A stretch of DNA of 64,000 nt from Paraburkholderia sp. BCC1884. Its GTDB lineage: Bacteria > Pseudomonadota > Gammaproteobacteria > Burkholderiales > Burkholderiaceae. Of this stretch, positions 46,663-55,253 are shown piece by piece (within the stretch, counting starts at the first letter, position 1; the number at the start of each line of letters is the position of its first letter). The notes under the pieces are model-generated. The model was not told the DNA's origin. It made no database searches and saw nothing but the letters and a program-made list of their open reading frames with translations. The position numbers were made by a program, and so were the translations under genes. Where the stretch lies: positions 496,001 through 560,000 of the forward strand of contig NZ_CAAJGL010000068.1 of NCBI RefSeq assembly GCF_900996225.1, in the 5' to 3' direction.

Positions 46663-47481
46663 TCAGAGCGCGAGCCGATCGAGGAAAGCGAGCATCGCGC
46701 GATTGAATTGCGCGGGCCTTTGCAGCGGCGCGAAATGGCTGACTTCCGGCAATGAGATCAGTTGTGCGCCTGGAATGCTGCGCGCCAGATAGGCGGCGTG
46801 TTCCGGCCAGATGAATTCGTCGTGCTCGCTTTGCACAATCACCACCGGCACACGCACCTCGGCGAGATCGCGTGCGGTGTAATTGGGTTGCGTCTTCATC
46901 ATCTCGCTGACGGCGGCGACGAATGCTTCGAAGTCGGCGGGTGTCGCCGACAGTTGCGCGTAGTCGCGGGCATGCCGGCCGAAGCAGCGGCCGATTATCG
47001 GCGTCTCCACAAACGGCCTGGTGCCGCCCGGGTCCATATTGCAGCCGAAGAAAAACACCCCGGTCACGCGCTCGGGCGCGGTGCGGCCCAGCACCATCGC
47101 GATACAGGCGCCGTCGCTCCAGCCCACCATGGCCGCGTGTTCGAGCTGCAAGGCGTCCATCACGGCGAGCACGTCCGACGCCATCAATTCGTAGGTGTAC
47201 GGCTGGGCGTCGCGCGTGCTGCGGCCGTGGCCGCGGCTGTCGATCACTACCGCGCGATATCCCGATTCCATCAGCGCGGCGACCTGGTAACCCCAATTGC
47301 CGCTGTGACCGAGACCGCCGTGCAGCAGGATCACGGGCTTGCCCGTGCCATACGATGCAAACCAGATGCGCGCGCCTTCGTATTCGACGTAGCCGTCTTG
47401 CTTCGAAGCCGGCAGCGCCAGCGCGCCGCCGGCTTCGAAGCGCTTGAGGTCGTCGTCGTGCGGGGGAGTTGAGGGTTGCAT
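46663..47481 (-). CDS. Alpha/beta hydrolase
   Basis: A 272-residue protein. The oxyanion motif KPVILLHGGLGHSGNW is at about residue 50. The nucleophile elbow is GWSDGA (Ser about 122), an acidic residue lies in VIVQSEHDEFIW, and the catalytic His is in LPEVSHFAPLQRP. The RGHGRS motif (VIDSRGHGRSTRD) is typical of haloperoxidase-like or 3-oxoadipate enol-lactonase-like hydrolases. There is no signal peptide. The substrate is not predictable, and it has no same-strand partner closer than 250 bases. Confidence 0.9.
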   Translation of the reverse strand: MQPSTPPHDDDLKRFEAGGALALPASKQDGYVEYEGARIWFASYGTGKPVILLHGGLGHSGNWGYQVAALMESGYRAVVIDSRGHGRSTRDAQPYTYELMASDVLAVMDALQLEHAAMVGWSDGACIAMVLGRTAPERVTGVFFFGCNMDPGGTRPFVETPIIGRCFGRHARDYAQLSATPADFEAFVAAVSEMMKTQPNYTARDLAEVRVPVVIVQSEHDEFIWPEHAAYLARSIPGAQLISLPEVSHFAPLQRPAQFNRAMLAFLDRLAL

Positions 47482-48101
47482 CGTCGTAGGCTCCTCTGTT
47501 GCCTTGGAACGGCTAGGTTGCCACTGTTACGACGCCGGCATCAACCAACTACGAGTTTTTGCACGACGGCGCAACGCGGCAACTTCAACGACTCGCGAGC
47601 ATGCCGATCTTCGACGGCACGCTGCGCTTGCAGATTGAGCGCGATTCGCTGCGCCGCTGATGCCGTGCGGCACGACGCGAGCAGTTACCCGGGTTGTGCA
47701 GGCGGTGACGCGGCCCAATGCTGACCGGCGCCGAAACGCAGTACGCAGGGTGAGGTTGGATCGCTGAAAAGCGTGAGCGGGGCATTCGTCGGCGGGTTCG
47801 ACGAATCAGCGGCCATTGATGCCACGCCCGGCATTCGTCGGCCACGCTTATTCTGCATTTTATATAAATGACGTGATAAAGAGACTGGCGCGTTTATTGA
47901 TTAATCTGCGCCTTAGCCACACTATCGGCAGGAACTTGAATAACTTGAGTGGATGAATATCGAAATATCGTTTTCGGAAGTATTCGATCCGTTGTTAAAG
48001 ACCGCATTGCGCGATTAACTAAAAAACCCGGCGCGCGGGCCGGGTTGGTCGAGGGCCGCGCAATCAGCCGCGCGGCCATTACGCCTGGTGAAACCCGGCG
48101 C
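47482..48101. other. 620-base intergenic region with DUF3443 terminator
   Basis: No supported gene. It includes the terminator of the DUF3443 gene and an AT-rich segment around 47855-47920 (ttttatataaatgacg) that could be a promoter. A 21-codon ORF at 47953-48018 is too short to support. Confidence 0.5.
48021..48046 (-). terminator. Rho-independent terminator of the DUF3443 gene
   Basis: On the minus strand an 8-bp stem AACCCGGC / GCCGGGTT (48046-48039 with 48032-48025) is followed by TTTTAG, lying 55 bases after the stop of the DUF3443 gene. Confidence 0.85.
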
Positions 48102-49421
48102 TTACTTCGACACGTATGCCACGTAAGGCCCCACGCCGCCGCCCGTCGACGTCTTGCCGTCGATCCCGTAGTACACGTGACGGCCGAAGAAGAACGGCAG
48201 GCCGTAATCGAACTGGTGGGGCGACGCCTGATAGGCGCCGATGTTGTTGAAGGCGTGGTTGCCGGTCGCCGCCAGGGTCAGCACGCTGGCAATATTGAAG
48301 CCCAGCGTGATGCTCGACGAATTGCTGCCTGCCAACGTCGCCGTGCGTCCCACCGGGGTGCTCGGCACGTAGTACTGCGTCGACGACACGATTTGCGTCG
48401 GGATCGTCAGGTCGGGGAAGAACATCACTGTCGAGCCGGAATCGAAGAACGTCCGGCTGTACGTGAAGCCCCCGTAGTTCGACGTGAAATCGTTATAGAC
48501 GTCCGTCGGGATCAGCGACGCCCCTGTACCCGTCAGCGCGTTATTGGCCTGGGTGTCGATGCCGAAGACGAGCGTGCCGTAGGTCGATGCGCTGCCGGTG
48601 TCGGCCACCTGCGCCATTTCCAGAATCACGCCGTTGTTGTCCGGGGTAGCGAACTTCGCGACCGGATTCGTGATCTGGTTTGCCAGCAGCACTTGCGCCG
48701 TGTTGCCGGCATTGGTGTAGTAAAACTGCGTTTGAACCGTGTTCTGACAAGCCAGGCCGCAGTCGGTCTGACCCGAGCCGATGCCGAGAATACCGTTCGC
48801 GTGCAAGTCGCTGGTCGTCACGAGTGCGCGGCCGCCGCCCTGCGTGCAATCGGTCGGCGCGGCGGTGATCAGCGCCGGGTCGCTGATCACGTGAATCGGC
48901 ACTGACGAGGCCGTCTCGCCGGACAGCAGGACGTCCGCCTGCTGCACCGTTCCCCATGCATAGCCACTGCCGAACAGCGCGCATTCGGCAAGCGTCTGAC
49001 CGTTGCCATCGGGCTCGCGGGTAAGCAGGGCGGCGGTTGCAGACGGAATCGCGGAGCTGACGAGGCGCAGCCCCACCGAACCCGTATCGACGATGACATT
49101 GTTGATCGTCGCGCAGTTGGCGCTCGAACCCGGCGGACAAACGGTGACGCTGACCATCGGCTGATTGTTGATGGCCGTTGCCCCCACCGTCACCGGCACC
49201 GTATTGGCCTGAGTGGAATCCGTGGGCACTGCAGTCGCGTCGACGGCGAGTACGTTCGGCGGCGAATTATTCGTCACCGCCGGCGAACTCACGGCGAGCG
49301 GCGCGCTGACCGTCGAACTATTCGAGTTGGCTGAACTGTTGTTGCTACTTCCACCACCCCCACCGCAGCCGGCCAGACTCAGGCCGAGCGCCGCGGCAAT
49401 GATCCATGCGATTTTGCGCAC
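48102..49421 (-). CDS. DUF3443-family lipoprotein with two aspartyl-protease-like motifs
   Basis: 439 residues. The lipoprotein signal ends LSLAGC (Cys about 19), followed by a Gly/Ser/Asn-rich linker. The body is of the DUF3443 type. Two motifs stand out: NNVIVDTGSVGLRLV (about residue 108) and RTFFDSGSTVMFFP (about residue 318). They are spaced and flanked by hydrophobic residues like the two catalytic Asp-Thr/Ser-Gly loops of pepsin-like proteases. Four or more paired cysteines fit a secreted protein. The GTG start has an AGAGA sequence upstream. It follows the DUF2844 gene by 29 bases, and the two form a transcription unit. No function is known to me. Confidence 0.85.
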   Translation of the reverse strand: MRKIAWIIAAALGLSLAGCGGGGGSSNNSSANSNSSTVSAPLAVSSPAVTNNSPPNVLAVDATAVPTDSTQANTVPVTVGATAINNQPMVSVTVCPPGSSANCATINNVIVDTGSVGLRLVSSAIPSATAALLTREPDGNGQTLAECALFGSGYAWGTVQQADVLLSGETASSVPIHVISDPALITAAPTDCTQGGGRALVTTSDLHANGILGIGSGQTDCGLACQNTVQTQFYYTNAGNTAQVLLANQITNPVAKFATPDNNGVILEMAQVADTGSASTYGTLVFGIDTQANNALTGTGASLIPTDVYNDFTSNYGGFTYSRTFFDSGSTVMFFPDLTIPTQIVSSTQYYVPSTPVGRTATLAGSNSSSITLGFNIASVLTLAATGNHAFNNIGAYQASPHQFDYGLPFFFGRHVYYGIDGKTSTGGGVGPYVAYVSK

Positions 49422-49450
49422 TTTTTATTCTCTCGTTTGATTGGTGTGAA

Positions 49451-49957
49451 TTACTTGATATCGGCAGCGCTCATGCCTTGGGGCAGCGCTTGCGGCAGAT
49501 AGGCACGGCCTGCGAAGGCGCCCATGTGACCGCCGATTTCCACGACGAGGCCGGACTGATGCACCACGGCCGAGCTATAACCGCCGCCTTCGGACGCGTG
49601 TGCGTCGGTCAGCGCCTGAACGTAGGTGGGGAAGTACGTGTCGAGCAGCGTCTTGAGCGGCGGCATGGTCGGGCCTTGCCAGGTCAACGCGAACACGGTG
49701 TTCCCCGCCGTGAGGTACTCGTCGACGACCGTGCCCGAAGGCAACGTGGTCTGGCTGATCGTGTAGGCGGGCGCTGCGGCGCTGGCGCCGGCGGAATAGC
49801 GCGCAACGGTCGCGCCGCCCGGACTGACTGCGCCGGCGGTGGTGCTGCTGAACGTGACCGGATAGGTCGGCGCGCCGCCTAAGCCCGCGTAAGCGGGCGC
49901 GATCGCGGCGAACGTCGCGGTGGCCACCACGAGCGTTCGAAATCGGCTGATTATCAT
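49451..49957 (-). CDS. DUF2844-family exported protein
   Basis: 168 residues with a Sec signal peptide (RFRTLVVATATFAAIAPAYA, then GLGGAPTYP). The DUF2844-type body contains YTISQTTLPSGTVVDEYLTA, VFALTWQGPTMPPLKTLL and the C-terminal SGLVVEIGGHMGAFAGRAYLP. These proteins are encoded next to DUF3443 proteins in Burkholderia-group genomes. A role as the partner or substrate of the protease-like DUF3443 protein is inference from the pairing. ATG 49957 was chosen because the signal peptide starts there; upstream in-frame residues are not signal-like. Confidence 0.82.
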   Translation of the reverse strand: MIISRFRTLVVATATFAAIAPAYAGLGGAPTYPVTFSSTTAGAVSPGGATVARYSAGASAAAPAYTISQTTLPSGTVVDEYLTAGNTVFALTWQGPTMPPLKTLLDTYFPTYVQALTDAHASEGGGYSSAVVHQSGLVVEIGGHMGAFAGRAYLPQALPQGMSAADIK

Positions 49958-50363
49958 TTTTTGATTTTGGAAGTTTTCGGAAGATGCGTGAACGCTGAAT
50001 CCCGTCGACGCAGACGCGATATTAAGACATTGCGGCGTTTTAAATAAGATGAATAGCGCGGTTAATTCGATTCTGTTTGATTTTAGAGTCAAACTTCCTG
50101 TCGACTGTAATTAGACAGCCGGTCAATTCGCTGTCACCGGCACGCGGCGGAAACACAGTTGCCGTGTGGTTGCAACAATCGGAGTGGGCTATGCAGTCCT
50201 TATGGCGCAAGGGTTTCGGCGCATTGCGGACGGTGCAGTCCGAAGTCTTGGGAAGCGCAGCCTGTTTTTCCCGACCGGCCTTGCCTATAGATTGGTATCC
50301 AACGCGGACCACCGCAAGACGCGCACCGCGGCTTTATTCACTGGATAACTTCGAGAGAACATC
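49958..50363. other. Divergent intergenic region, DUF2844 gene and OYE gene
   Basis: About 400 bases with no gene seen. A short palindrome TTGG-TAT-CCAA at 50292-50302 lies 60 bases before the OYE start and could be an operator. TTTGA/TCAAA half-sites occur near 50077-50094. Confidence 0.4.
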
Positions 50364-51473
50364 ATGAGCAAGCTTTTTACGTCGGTCAAAGTGGGACCTT
50401 ACGAATTCGCGCACCGCGTCGTGCTCGCCCCGCTCACGCGGATGCGTGCCGAAGACGGCGCACGGCCCGGCCGCCTGATGGCCGAGTACTACGCACAGCG
50501 CACCTCGCCCGGCGCGCTGCTGATCGGCGAAGCCACGATCGCCGCGCCCGAAGGCAACGGTTACCTCGGCGCCCCCGGTCTCTATGAAGATAGTCAGATT
50601 GCCGGCTGGCGCGAAGTGACGGACGCGGTGCACGCCAAGGGCGGCACGATCTTCCTGCAGCTGTATCACGCGGGACGTCAGTCGAACGCGGAATTGCAGC
50701 CCGACGGACGTCGACCGGTGGGGCCGTCCGAAGTCTTGCATGGCGGTGTGGCCTACACGAACGCCGGCTGGATTCCGAATACGCCGAACCGCGCGCTGGA
50801 GGTCGACGAGATCGCCGCGATTGTCGAGCGTTTCCGCACGGCCGCCGAACGCGGCGTGAAAGCGGGCTTCGACGGCGTCGAATTGCATGGCGCGAACGGC
50901 TATCTGTTCGACCAGTTCCTGCAGGACGGCAGCAACAAACGCACGGACGCCTATGGCGGTTCGTTTGAGAACCGCGCCCGTCTGCTCATGGAAGCGACCC
51001 GCGCGGTGATCTCCGTGTGGGGCAGCAACAAAGTGGCCGTACGCCTCGGCCCAAGCGGTTCGTTCGGCGACATGTCGGATCAGGATCCGGTCGGCCTCTT
51101 CAGCTATGTCGCGCAAGAACTCGCCAAGCTCGATCTCGCGTACCTGCATCTGATCGAGCCGCGTATCGTGGGCAATGTCGAAGACGAAAGCCGCGACGCG
51201 AATCCGGTCGCCGCACAAACCATCCGCAAGCACTACGCGGGGACGATCATTGCGGCGGGCGGCTTCAAGGGCGCGTCGGCTGAAGCGATTCTCGCCGATG
51301 GCGATGCCGATCTCGTGGCGTTCGGCCGCGACTTCATCGCCAATCCCGATCTGCCGGAACGGCTGCGCCGCGACTTGCCGCTCAACCCGTACGATCGCCC
51401 GACCTTCTTTGGCGGCACGGAAGTGGGCTACACCGACTATCCGTTCTACGAAGATGAAGCGGTGAGCGCGTAA
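50364..51473 (+). CDS. Old yellow enzyme-family NADH:flavin oxidoreductase (NemA-like alkene reductase)
   Basis: 369 residues. FMN-binding blocks are HRVVLAPLTRMRA, the catalytic segment LQLYHAGRQSN, AAERGVKAGFDGVELHGANGYLFDQFLQDGSN, RTDAYGGSFENRARLL and the C-terminal FGRDFIANPDLPERL. It reduces activated C=C bonds or nitro-esters with NAD(P)H. The stop lies 3 bases from the converging LysR stop. NemA-type genes are often controlled by a TetR (NemR) regulator; the TetR gene here is 1 kb away, so such a link is possible but unproven. Confidence 0.93.
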   Translation: MSKLFTSVKVGPYEFAHRVVLAPLTRMRAEDGARPGRLMAEYYAQRTSPGALLIGEATIAAPEGNGYLGAPGLYEDSQIAGWREVTDAVHAKGGTIFLQLYHAGRQSNAELQPDGRRPVGPSEVLHGGVAYTNAGWIPNTPNRALEVDEIAAIVERFRTAAERGVKAGFDGVELHGANGYLFDQFLQDGSNKRTDAYGGSFENRARLLMEATRAVISVWGSNKVAVRLGPSGSFGDMSDQDPVGLFSYVAQELAKLDLAYLHLIEPRIVGNVEDESRDANPVAAQTIRKHYAGTIIAAGGFKGASAEAILADGDADLVAFGRDFIANPDLPERLRRDLPLNPYDRPTFFGGTEVGYTDYPFYEDEAVSA

Positions 51474-51476
51474 GCG

Positions 51477-52466
51477 TCAGGAGGCGGCGCGCGTTGCCGC
51501 CGCCTCGACCGGAAACAGATGTTCGCTCAGATAGTCGACGAAGACTCGCGCCTTGGGCGAGATCTGTCGCCCGGACGGCCACAGCGCGCGAAATACGGTG
51601 AGTGTTTCCAGATAGGGTTGCAGTACCGCCACTAGCGAGCCTTGCGCGAGTTGGGCACGAACCGTGAAATCCGGCGCACAGGTGAGGCCGAGGCCTTGCT
51701 CGGCAAGAAAGGTCAAGGGTTCGACAGCCGTGACGATCGCGACGGTCGGCAGTTCGATGTCGATCGTCTCGCCGTCGCGGGTCAAGGGCCAGCGGCGCAA
51801 CTTGTTGGTGGTCGGAAAACGATGCTGCAAACAGGCGTGATCGCGCAGTTGCTCGGGCTCGGTAGGCACGCCGTGTTTCGCAAAGTAGCCGGGCGAGCCG
51901 ACGATCACGTTACGGTAGGTGCCCATCGCGCGCGTGACGAGTGTCGAGTCGATCGCGTCGCCGGTGCGGGTCACCACGTCGAAGCCTTCCTCGATCACGT
52001 CGACCATGCGGTCGGAGAAATCGATGTCGAGCGTGATGTCGGGATAGGTCTTCATGAAGGCGCCGATCACCGGCATCATCAGCTTGCTCACCATCGGCAT
52101 ACTGACATGCAGGCGTCCGCGCGGCTCGGCATTGGCGAGCGCCAGTTCCGTTTCGGCTTCCTCGATTTCGAGCATGATGCGCTGACAGCGCGTCAGGAAG
52201 GTCGCGCCTTCGGGCGTCAGTGCAATGCTGCGCGTGCTGCGGTGAAAGAGCCGCACGCCGAGCCGTCCTTCGAGTCGCGAGATCGCCTTGCCGACCGCCG
52301 ATGAGGAAATCCCCAACTGGCGTCCCGCTTCGGTGAAGCTGCGGGTTTCGGCCGCGCGCACGAATACGTTGAGCGAGCCGAAGCGATCCATCGCGCCGGG
52401 CGTGGCGCCCGAGTCGCTGGAAGCGATCGGCGTGGCGGGCGGTCCGGCGGGTCTGGGCGGCGTCAT
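51477..52466 (-). CDS. LysR-family transcriptional regulator
   Basis: 329 residues with an N-terminal winged HTH (SLNVFVRAAETRSFTEAGRQLGISSSAVGKAISRLEGRLGVRLFHRSTRSI) starting at about residue 28. An effector-binding domain follows (GRLHVSMPMVSKLMMPVIGAFMKTYPDITLDIDFSD). It belongs to the common LTTR group with R-L-H-V/I-S sensor starts that control oxidoreductase genes. The ATG at 52466 has AGGAG six bases upstream, which supports the 25-residue Pro-rich N-terminal extension over the internal ATG at 52391. It is probably co-transcribed with the TetR gene 13 bases upstream. Confidence 0.9.
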   Translation of the reverse strand: MTPPRPAGPPATPIASSDSGATPGAMDRFGSLNVFVRAAETRSFTEAGRQLGISSSAVGKAISRLEGRLGVRLFHRSTRSIALTPEGATFLTRCQRIMLEIEEAETELALANAEPRGRLHVSMPMVSKLMMPVIGAFMKTYPDITLDIDFSDRMVDVIEEGFDVVTRTGDAIDSTLVTRAMGTYRNVIVGSPGYFAKHGVPTEPEQLRDHACLQHRFPTTNKLRRWPLTRDGETIDIELPTVAIVTAVEPLTFLAEQGLGLTCAPDFTVRAQLAQGSLVAVLQPYLETLTVFRALWPSGRQISPKARVFVDYLSEHLFPVEAAATRAAS

Positions 52467-52479
52467 CGGAAGCTCCTGG

Positions 52480-53064
52480 TCAGGGGCGTTGTAACACTCG
52501 GGAAAACAGCACGTCCTTCACCTTGACGACCGGCGCAACATTGCGCTGCGCCTTGGCCAGCAGAAACGCGCCTTGCATCGACGAGACGATGAACGATGCA
52601 ATCTCCGCGCAGTTCGTATCGGCGCGCAACTCGCGCTCGCTGACCGCCGCTTGCAAGCAATAGAGCACGGCCTGTTCGATCTCGCCGAAGATCGCGTTGA
52701 TGCGCGCGCGGATCGTCTCGTTGTCGCTCGAGTCCGCGGCGAAGTTGCCGAGCAGGCAACCGTTGCGCGATTCGTTCTGGCGAATCAGTTCGATATGAAG
52801 GTCGATGTATTGGCCGAGACGAAGCAACGGTTGAAGCTCGTCATTGAACAGCGTGTCGTTCAGGTCGTCGCGCGCGCGTTCGAAATACCGCTCGATCACT
52901 TCGAGACCGAACGCTTCTTTCGACGCGAAGTGATTCGTGAACGAGCCATGCGGCACGCCCGCCGCCTTGACGATATCCCGCACGCTCGATCCGTTGAATC
53001 CGAATTCGTGGATGACACGCATGCCTTCGGCGATCAGCGTGTCTTTATGTGAGGGTTTCGGCAT
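52480..53064 (-). CDS. TetR-family transcriptional regulator
   Basis: 194 residues. The N-terminal HTH is TLIAEGMRVIHEFGFNGSSVRDIVKAAGVPHGSFTNHFASKEAFGLEVIERY. The C-terminal ligand domain has the CLLGNFAADSSDNETIRARI segment characteristic of the TetR_C_6 / YxaF-like group, in which a conserved Cys (here NGCLLGN) often senses electrophiles or quinones. It probably represses the SDR gene just upstream and/or the OYE gene. Two possible starts exist (53064 and 53109); neither has a strong RBS. Confidence 0.88.
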   Translation of the reverse strand: MPKPSHKDTLIAEGMRVIHEFGFNGSSVRDIVKAAGVPHGSFTNHFASKEAFGLEVIERYFERARDDLNDTLFNDELQPLLRLGQYIDLHIELIRQNESRNGCLLGNFAADSSDNETIRARINAIFGEIEQAVLYCLQAAVSERELRADTNCAEIASFIVSSMQGAFLLAKAQRNVAPVVKVKDVLFSRVLQRP

Positions 53065-53135
53065 GGTCGGAAGGGTCGTTGGCAGTTCGGTCGCCCCGCA
53101 TTGTGTCATGCACGGCTGCGGGGCGGGTCAGAGCG

Positions 53136-53169
53136 GGCGCCGGCAACACCCTGCGATGTGGCCGGCGCC
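53136..53169 (-). terminator. Hairpin after the SDR gene
   Basis: GGCGCCGGC (53136-53144) pairs with GCCGGCGCC (53161-53169), 17 bases beyond the SDR stop. There is no U-tract, so termination strength is uncertain. Confidence 0.45.
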
Positions 53170-53185
53170 GCCCGGAGATGAAGCG

Positions 53186-53932
53186 TTACACACCGGCGAA
53201 CATGTCGTTGAATTGCGTGACGAAGGCCGCTTCGTTCGGACCGGCGTTGTTGCGCAGCGGCCGGGCGATCTCGACGATGGCTTCGTCGGCATCCGTGCCC
53301 AGTTCCTGCATGGTCTGCTCGATGAACGGTGCGAGCGGCATCGCGCGTGGCTCTTCATTGCTGTTGAGCAGATCCGTCTGCACCCACGGCGGGGCGATTT
53401 CGACGACGCGCACCGAGGTGTCCTTCAGCTTGTAGCGCAACGATTGCGAGTACGAGTGCATCGCGGCCTTGGTCGACGAATAGACGCCGGCGATGGCCAT
53501 CGGCACGAAGCCGAGGACCGACGAGACGTTGACGATCGTCGCGTCTGTCTGTTGCTGCAGATGCTCGACGAGTGCGCCCGTCAGACGGATCGGGCCCATC
53601 AGGTTGGTGGTGAGCGTGGCGACGATCAGGGCGTCGTCGACCGGCTTGCCGAGGTCGTCGAGTTGCATGATGCCTGCGTTGTTGATCAGGACGTTGAGCG
53701 ATGGATATTGCGCGATCAGTTGCTGCGCGACCGAGGCGATGCTTTGCGGATCCGAGATGTCCAGTTCGACGGATTGCATGCCGGGATTGGCTGCGATCGT
53801 CGCCGCGAGATTCGCCTGGCGGCGACCGGCGATGATGACCTGATTGTCGAGCCGATGGAATGCTTCAGCGAGTCCGCGACCAATGCCTGAGCCGCCGCCC
53901 GTGATGAGGATCGTGTTGCCCGTGAGTTTCAT
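53186..53932 (-). CDS. Short-chain dehydrogenase/reductase (DltE-like)
   Basis: 248 residues. The NAD(P)-binding motif is TGGGSGIGRGLA, the NNAG motif is VLINNAGIM, and the catalytic Ser is in IVNVSSVLGF. YSSTKAAMHSYSQSLR supplies the Y-x3-K pair, and PPWVQTDL follows. It is similar to DltE-type oxidoreductases that are commonly paired with TetR regulators of this group. ATG 53932 was chosen: earlier in-frame residues are unrelated to SDR N-termini. Confidence 0.9.
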   Translation of the reverse strand: MKLTGNTILITGGGSGIGRGLAEAFHRLDNQVIIAGRRQANLAATIAANPGMQSVELDISDPQSIASVAQQLIAQYPSLNVLINNAGIMQLDDLGKPVDDALIVATLTTNLMGPIRLTGALVEHLQQQTDATIVNVSSVLGFVPMAIAGVYSSTKAAMHSYSQSLRYKLKDTSVRVVEIAPPWVQTDLLNSNEEPRAMPLAPFIEQTMQELGTDADEAIVEIARPLRNNAGPNEAAFVTQFNDMFAGV

Positions 53933-54252
53933 GGTGTGTCTCTTGAGTGATTGAAGGTCCGCGTGGTCCGAGGAACGGCGACAGGCGATGTGGAGAATAT
54001 GTACGAACGTATTGACTCGATCAAGCGGATCGGAATGAATGCACTGTTTCGCTGGGGCTAACAATTGGATTGGGGCTGGGGCCGGCGTCGGCGCTCTGGG
54101 GAGGCGGTTGCGGCTTGGGCAGAATGAAGCTGGGGTCGGGCGCAGTGAGTCAAGGCGGGCGCGTTGGGTTGGCTCGGGCGTCGGCCGGACACCTCCCGAC
54201 CGTCGATCGAAGCCGCCAGGCGGCGCGGGCTTTGCACCCGCTCGCCGCCGAC

Positions 54253-54963
54253 TCAGCCGCCGGCCTTGCTCGACTCGTGCGCGCGGCGCAATCGTTCGCG
54301 GCTGTTGCTCAGGTGCATGCGCATGGCGGCGCGGGCGTCGTCGGGGTCCCGCCGTTCGATCGCGCGATAGATCAACTGATGCTCGTTGAGCACGTTACGC
54401 AGATGGTCGATCTGGTCGAGTTCGGCGATCTCCGCCGTGCCGAGTCGCGTGCGCGGACTGACGGCGCGGCCGAGTTGGCTGAGCACGTCGAAGAAATAGC
54501 GATTGCCGCTGGCGCGCGCGATCTGCAGATGAAATTCGATGTCGTGCGCGACCGTGTCCGTGCTGCCCCGTTCGAGTTCGGACTCGAAACGCTCCAGCGC
54601 GCCGCGCATCAACTTGAGGTTGTGCTCGCTGCGCCGCGCGGCGGCGAGCGCGGCCGACGCGGCCTCGACGTCGATGCGGAATTCGATGATCGCCATCACG
54701 TCGAGCATGTTGGAAAGATCGGCGGCGGGCAATTGCACCGGTTTTTCCGCGGACGGCGCCAGCACGAAAGTGCCGATGCCGTGACGCGTCTCGACGATGT
54801 TCGCGGCCTGCAGGCGTGAAATCGCCTCGCGTACCACGGAGCGGCTCACGCAGAGCTGCTTCATCATCGCGACTTCGGTGGGGATGCGGTCGCCGGGCCT
54901 TAGAAGACCACGGCGGATTTCGTCGGAAAGGGTGGCCACCACCTTCTCGGTCAGGCTGCTCAT
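54253..54963 (-). CDS. GntR-family (FadR/FCD) transcriptional regulator
   Basis: 236 residues. The winged HTH is KVVATLSDEIRRGLLRPGDRIPTEVAMMKQLCVSRSVVREAISRLQAANIVETRHGIGTFV. The FCD effector domain follows, with metal/ligand residues D-x3-H and E/H in AIIEFRIDVEAASAALAA, DIEFHLQIARASGN and LNEHQLIYRAI. FCD regulators control sugar-acid catabolism. With gudP and gudD on the other strand 3.7 kb away, it is the likely glucarate/galactarate regulator. The RHS cassette lies between them. Confidence 0.88.
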   Translation of the reverse strand: MSSLTEKVVATLSDEIRRGLLRPGDRIPTEVAMMKQLCVSRSVVREAISRLQAANIVETRHGIGTFVLAPSAEKPVQLPAADLSNMLDVMAIIEFRIDVEAASAALAAARRSEHNLKLMRGALERFESELERGSTDTVAHDIEFHLQIARASGNRYFFDVLSQLGRAVSPRTRLGTAEIAELDQIDHLRNVLNEHQLIYRAIERRDPDDARAAMRMHLSNSRERLRRAHESSKAGG

Positions 54964-55253
54964 TGCTGGGGTTGGTTGGGTTAGTCGGCTGGGGATGGGG
55001 TCATCATAGCGGTTGTCTGATGACGTGTGGGGCGATGGTTGATGACTGGGTTTGGCGTTGAGTGAGTCGTCGAGCGGTTGTCGCGGATGACTTGCGATTG
55101 CTTTGGCTCCTACACGGTGTGTAAGAGTCGGCATAGGTTCGCGTGGTTTGGGTCAAGAAGAATGCAATTTTAGGAGTTGTCGGATAGGTCGATATTTAAA
55201 TCTCCTTAAGAGTTGTGGCGCCGCACTCGCCATAAAAAAACTCAAGGAGAAGC

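Noticed and set aside
47953..48018. 21-codon ORF (MNIEISFSEVF...) ending just before a hairpin
   Set aside because: Too short, weak ribosome-binding site, and the hairpin has its U-tract for the opposite strand.
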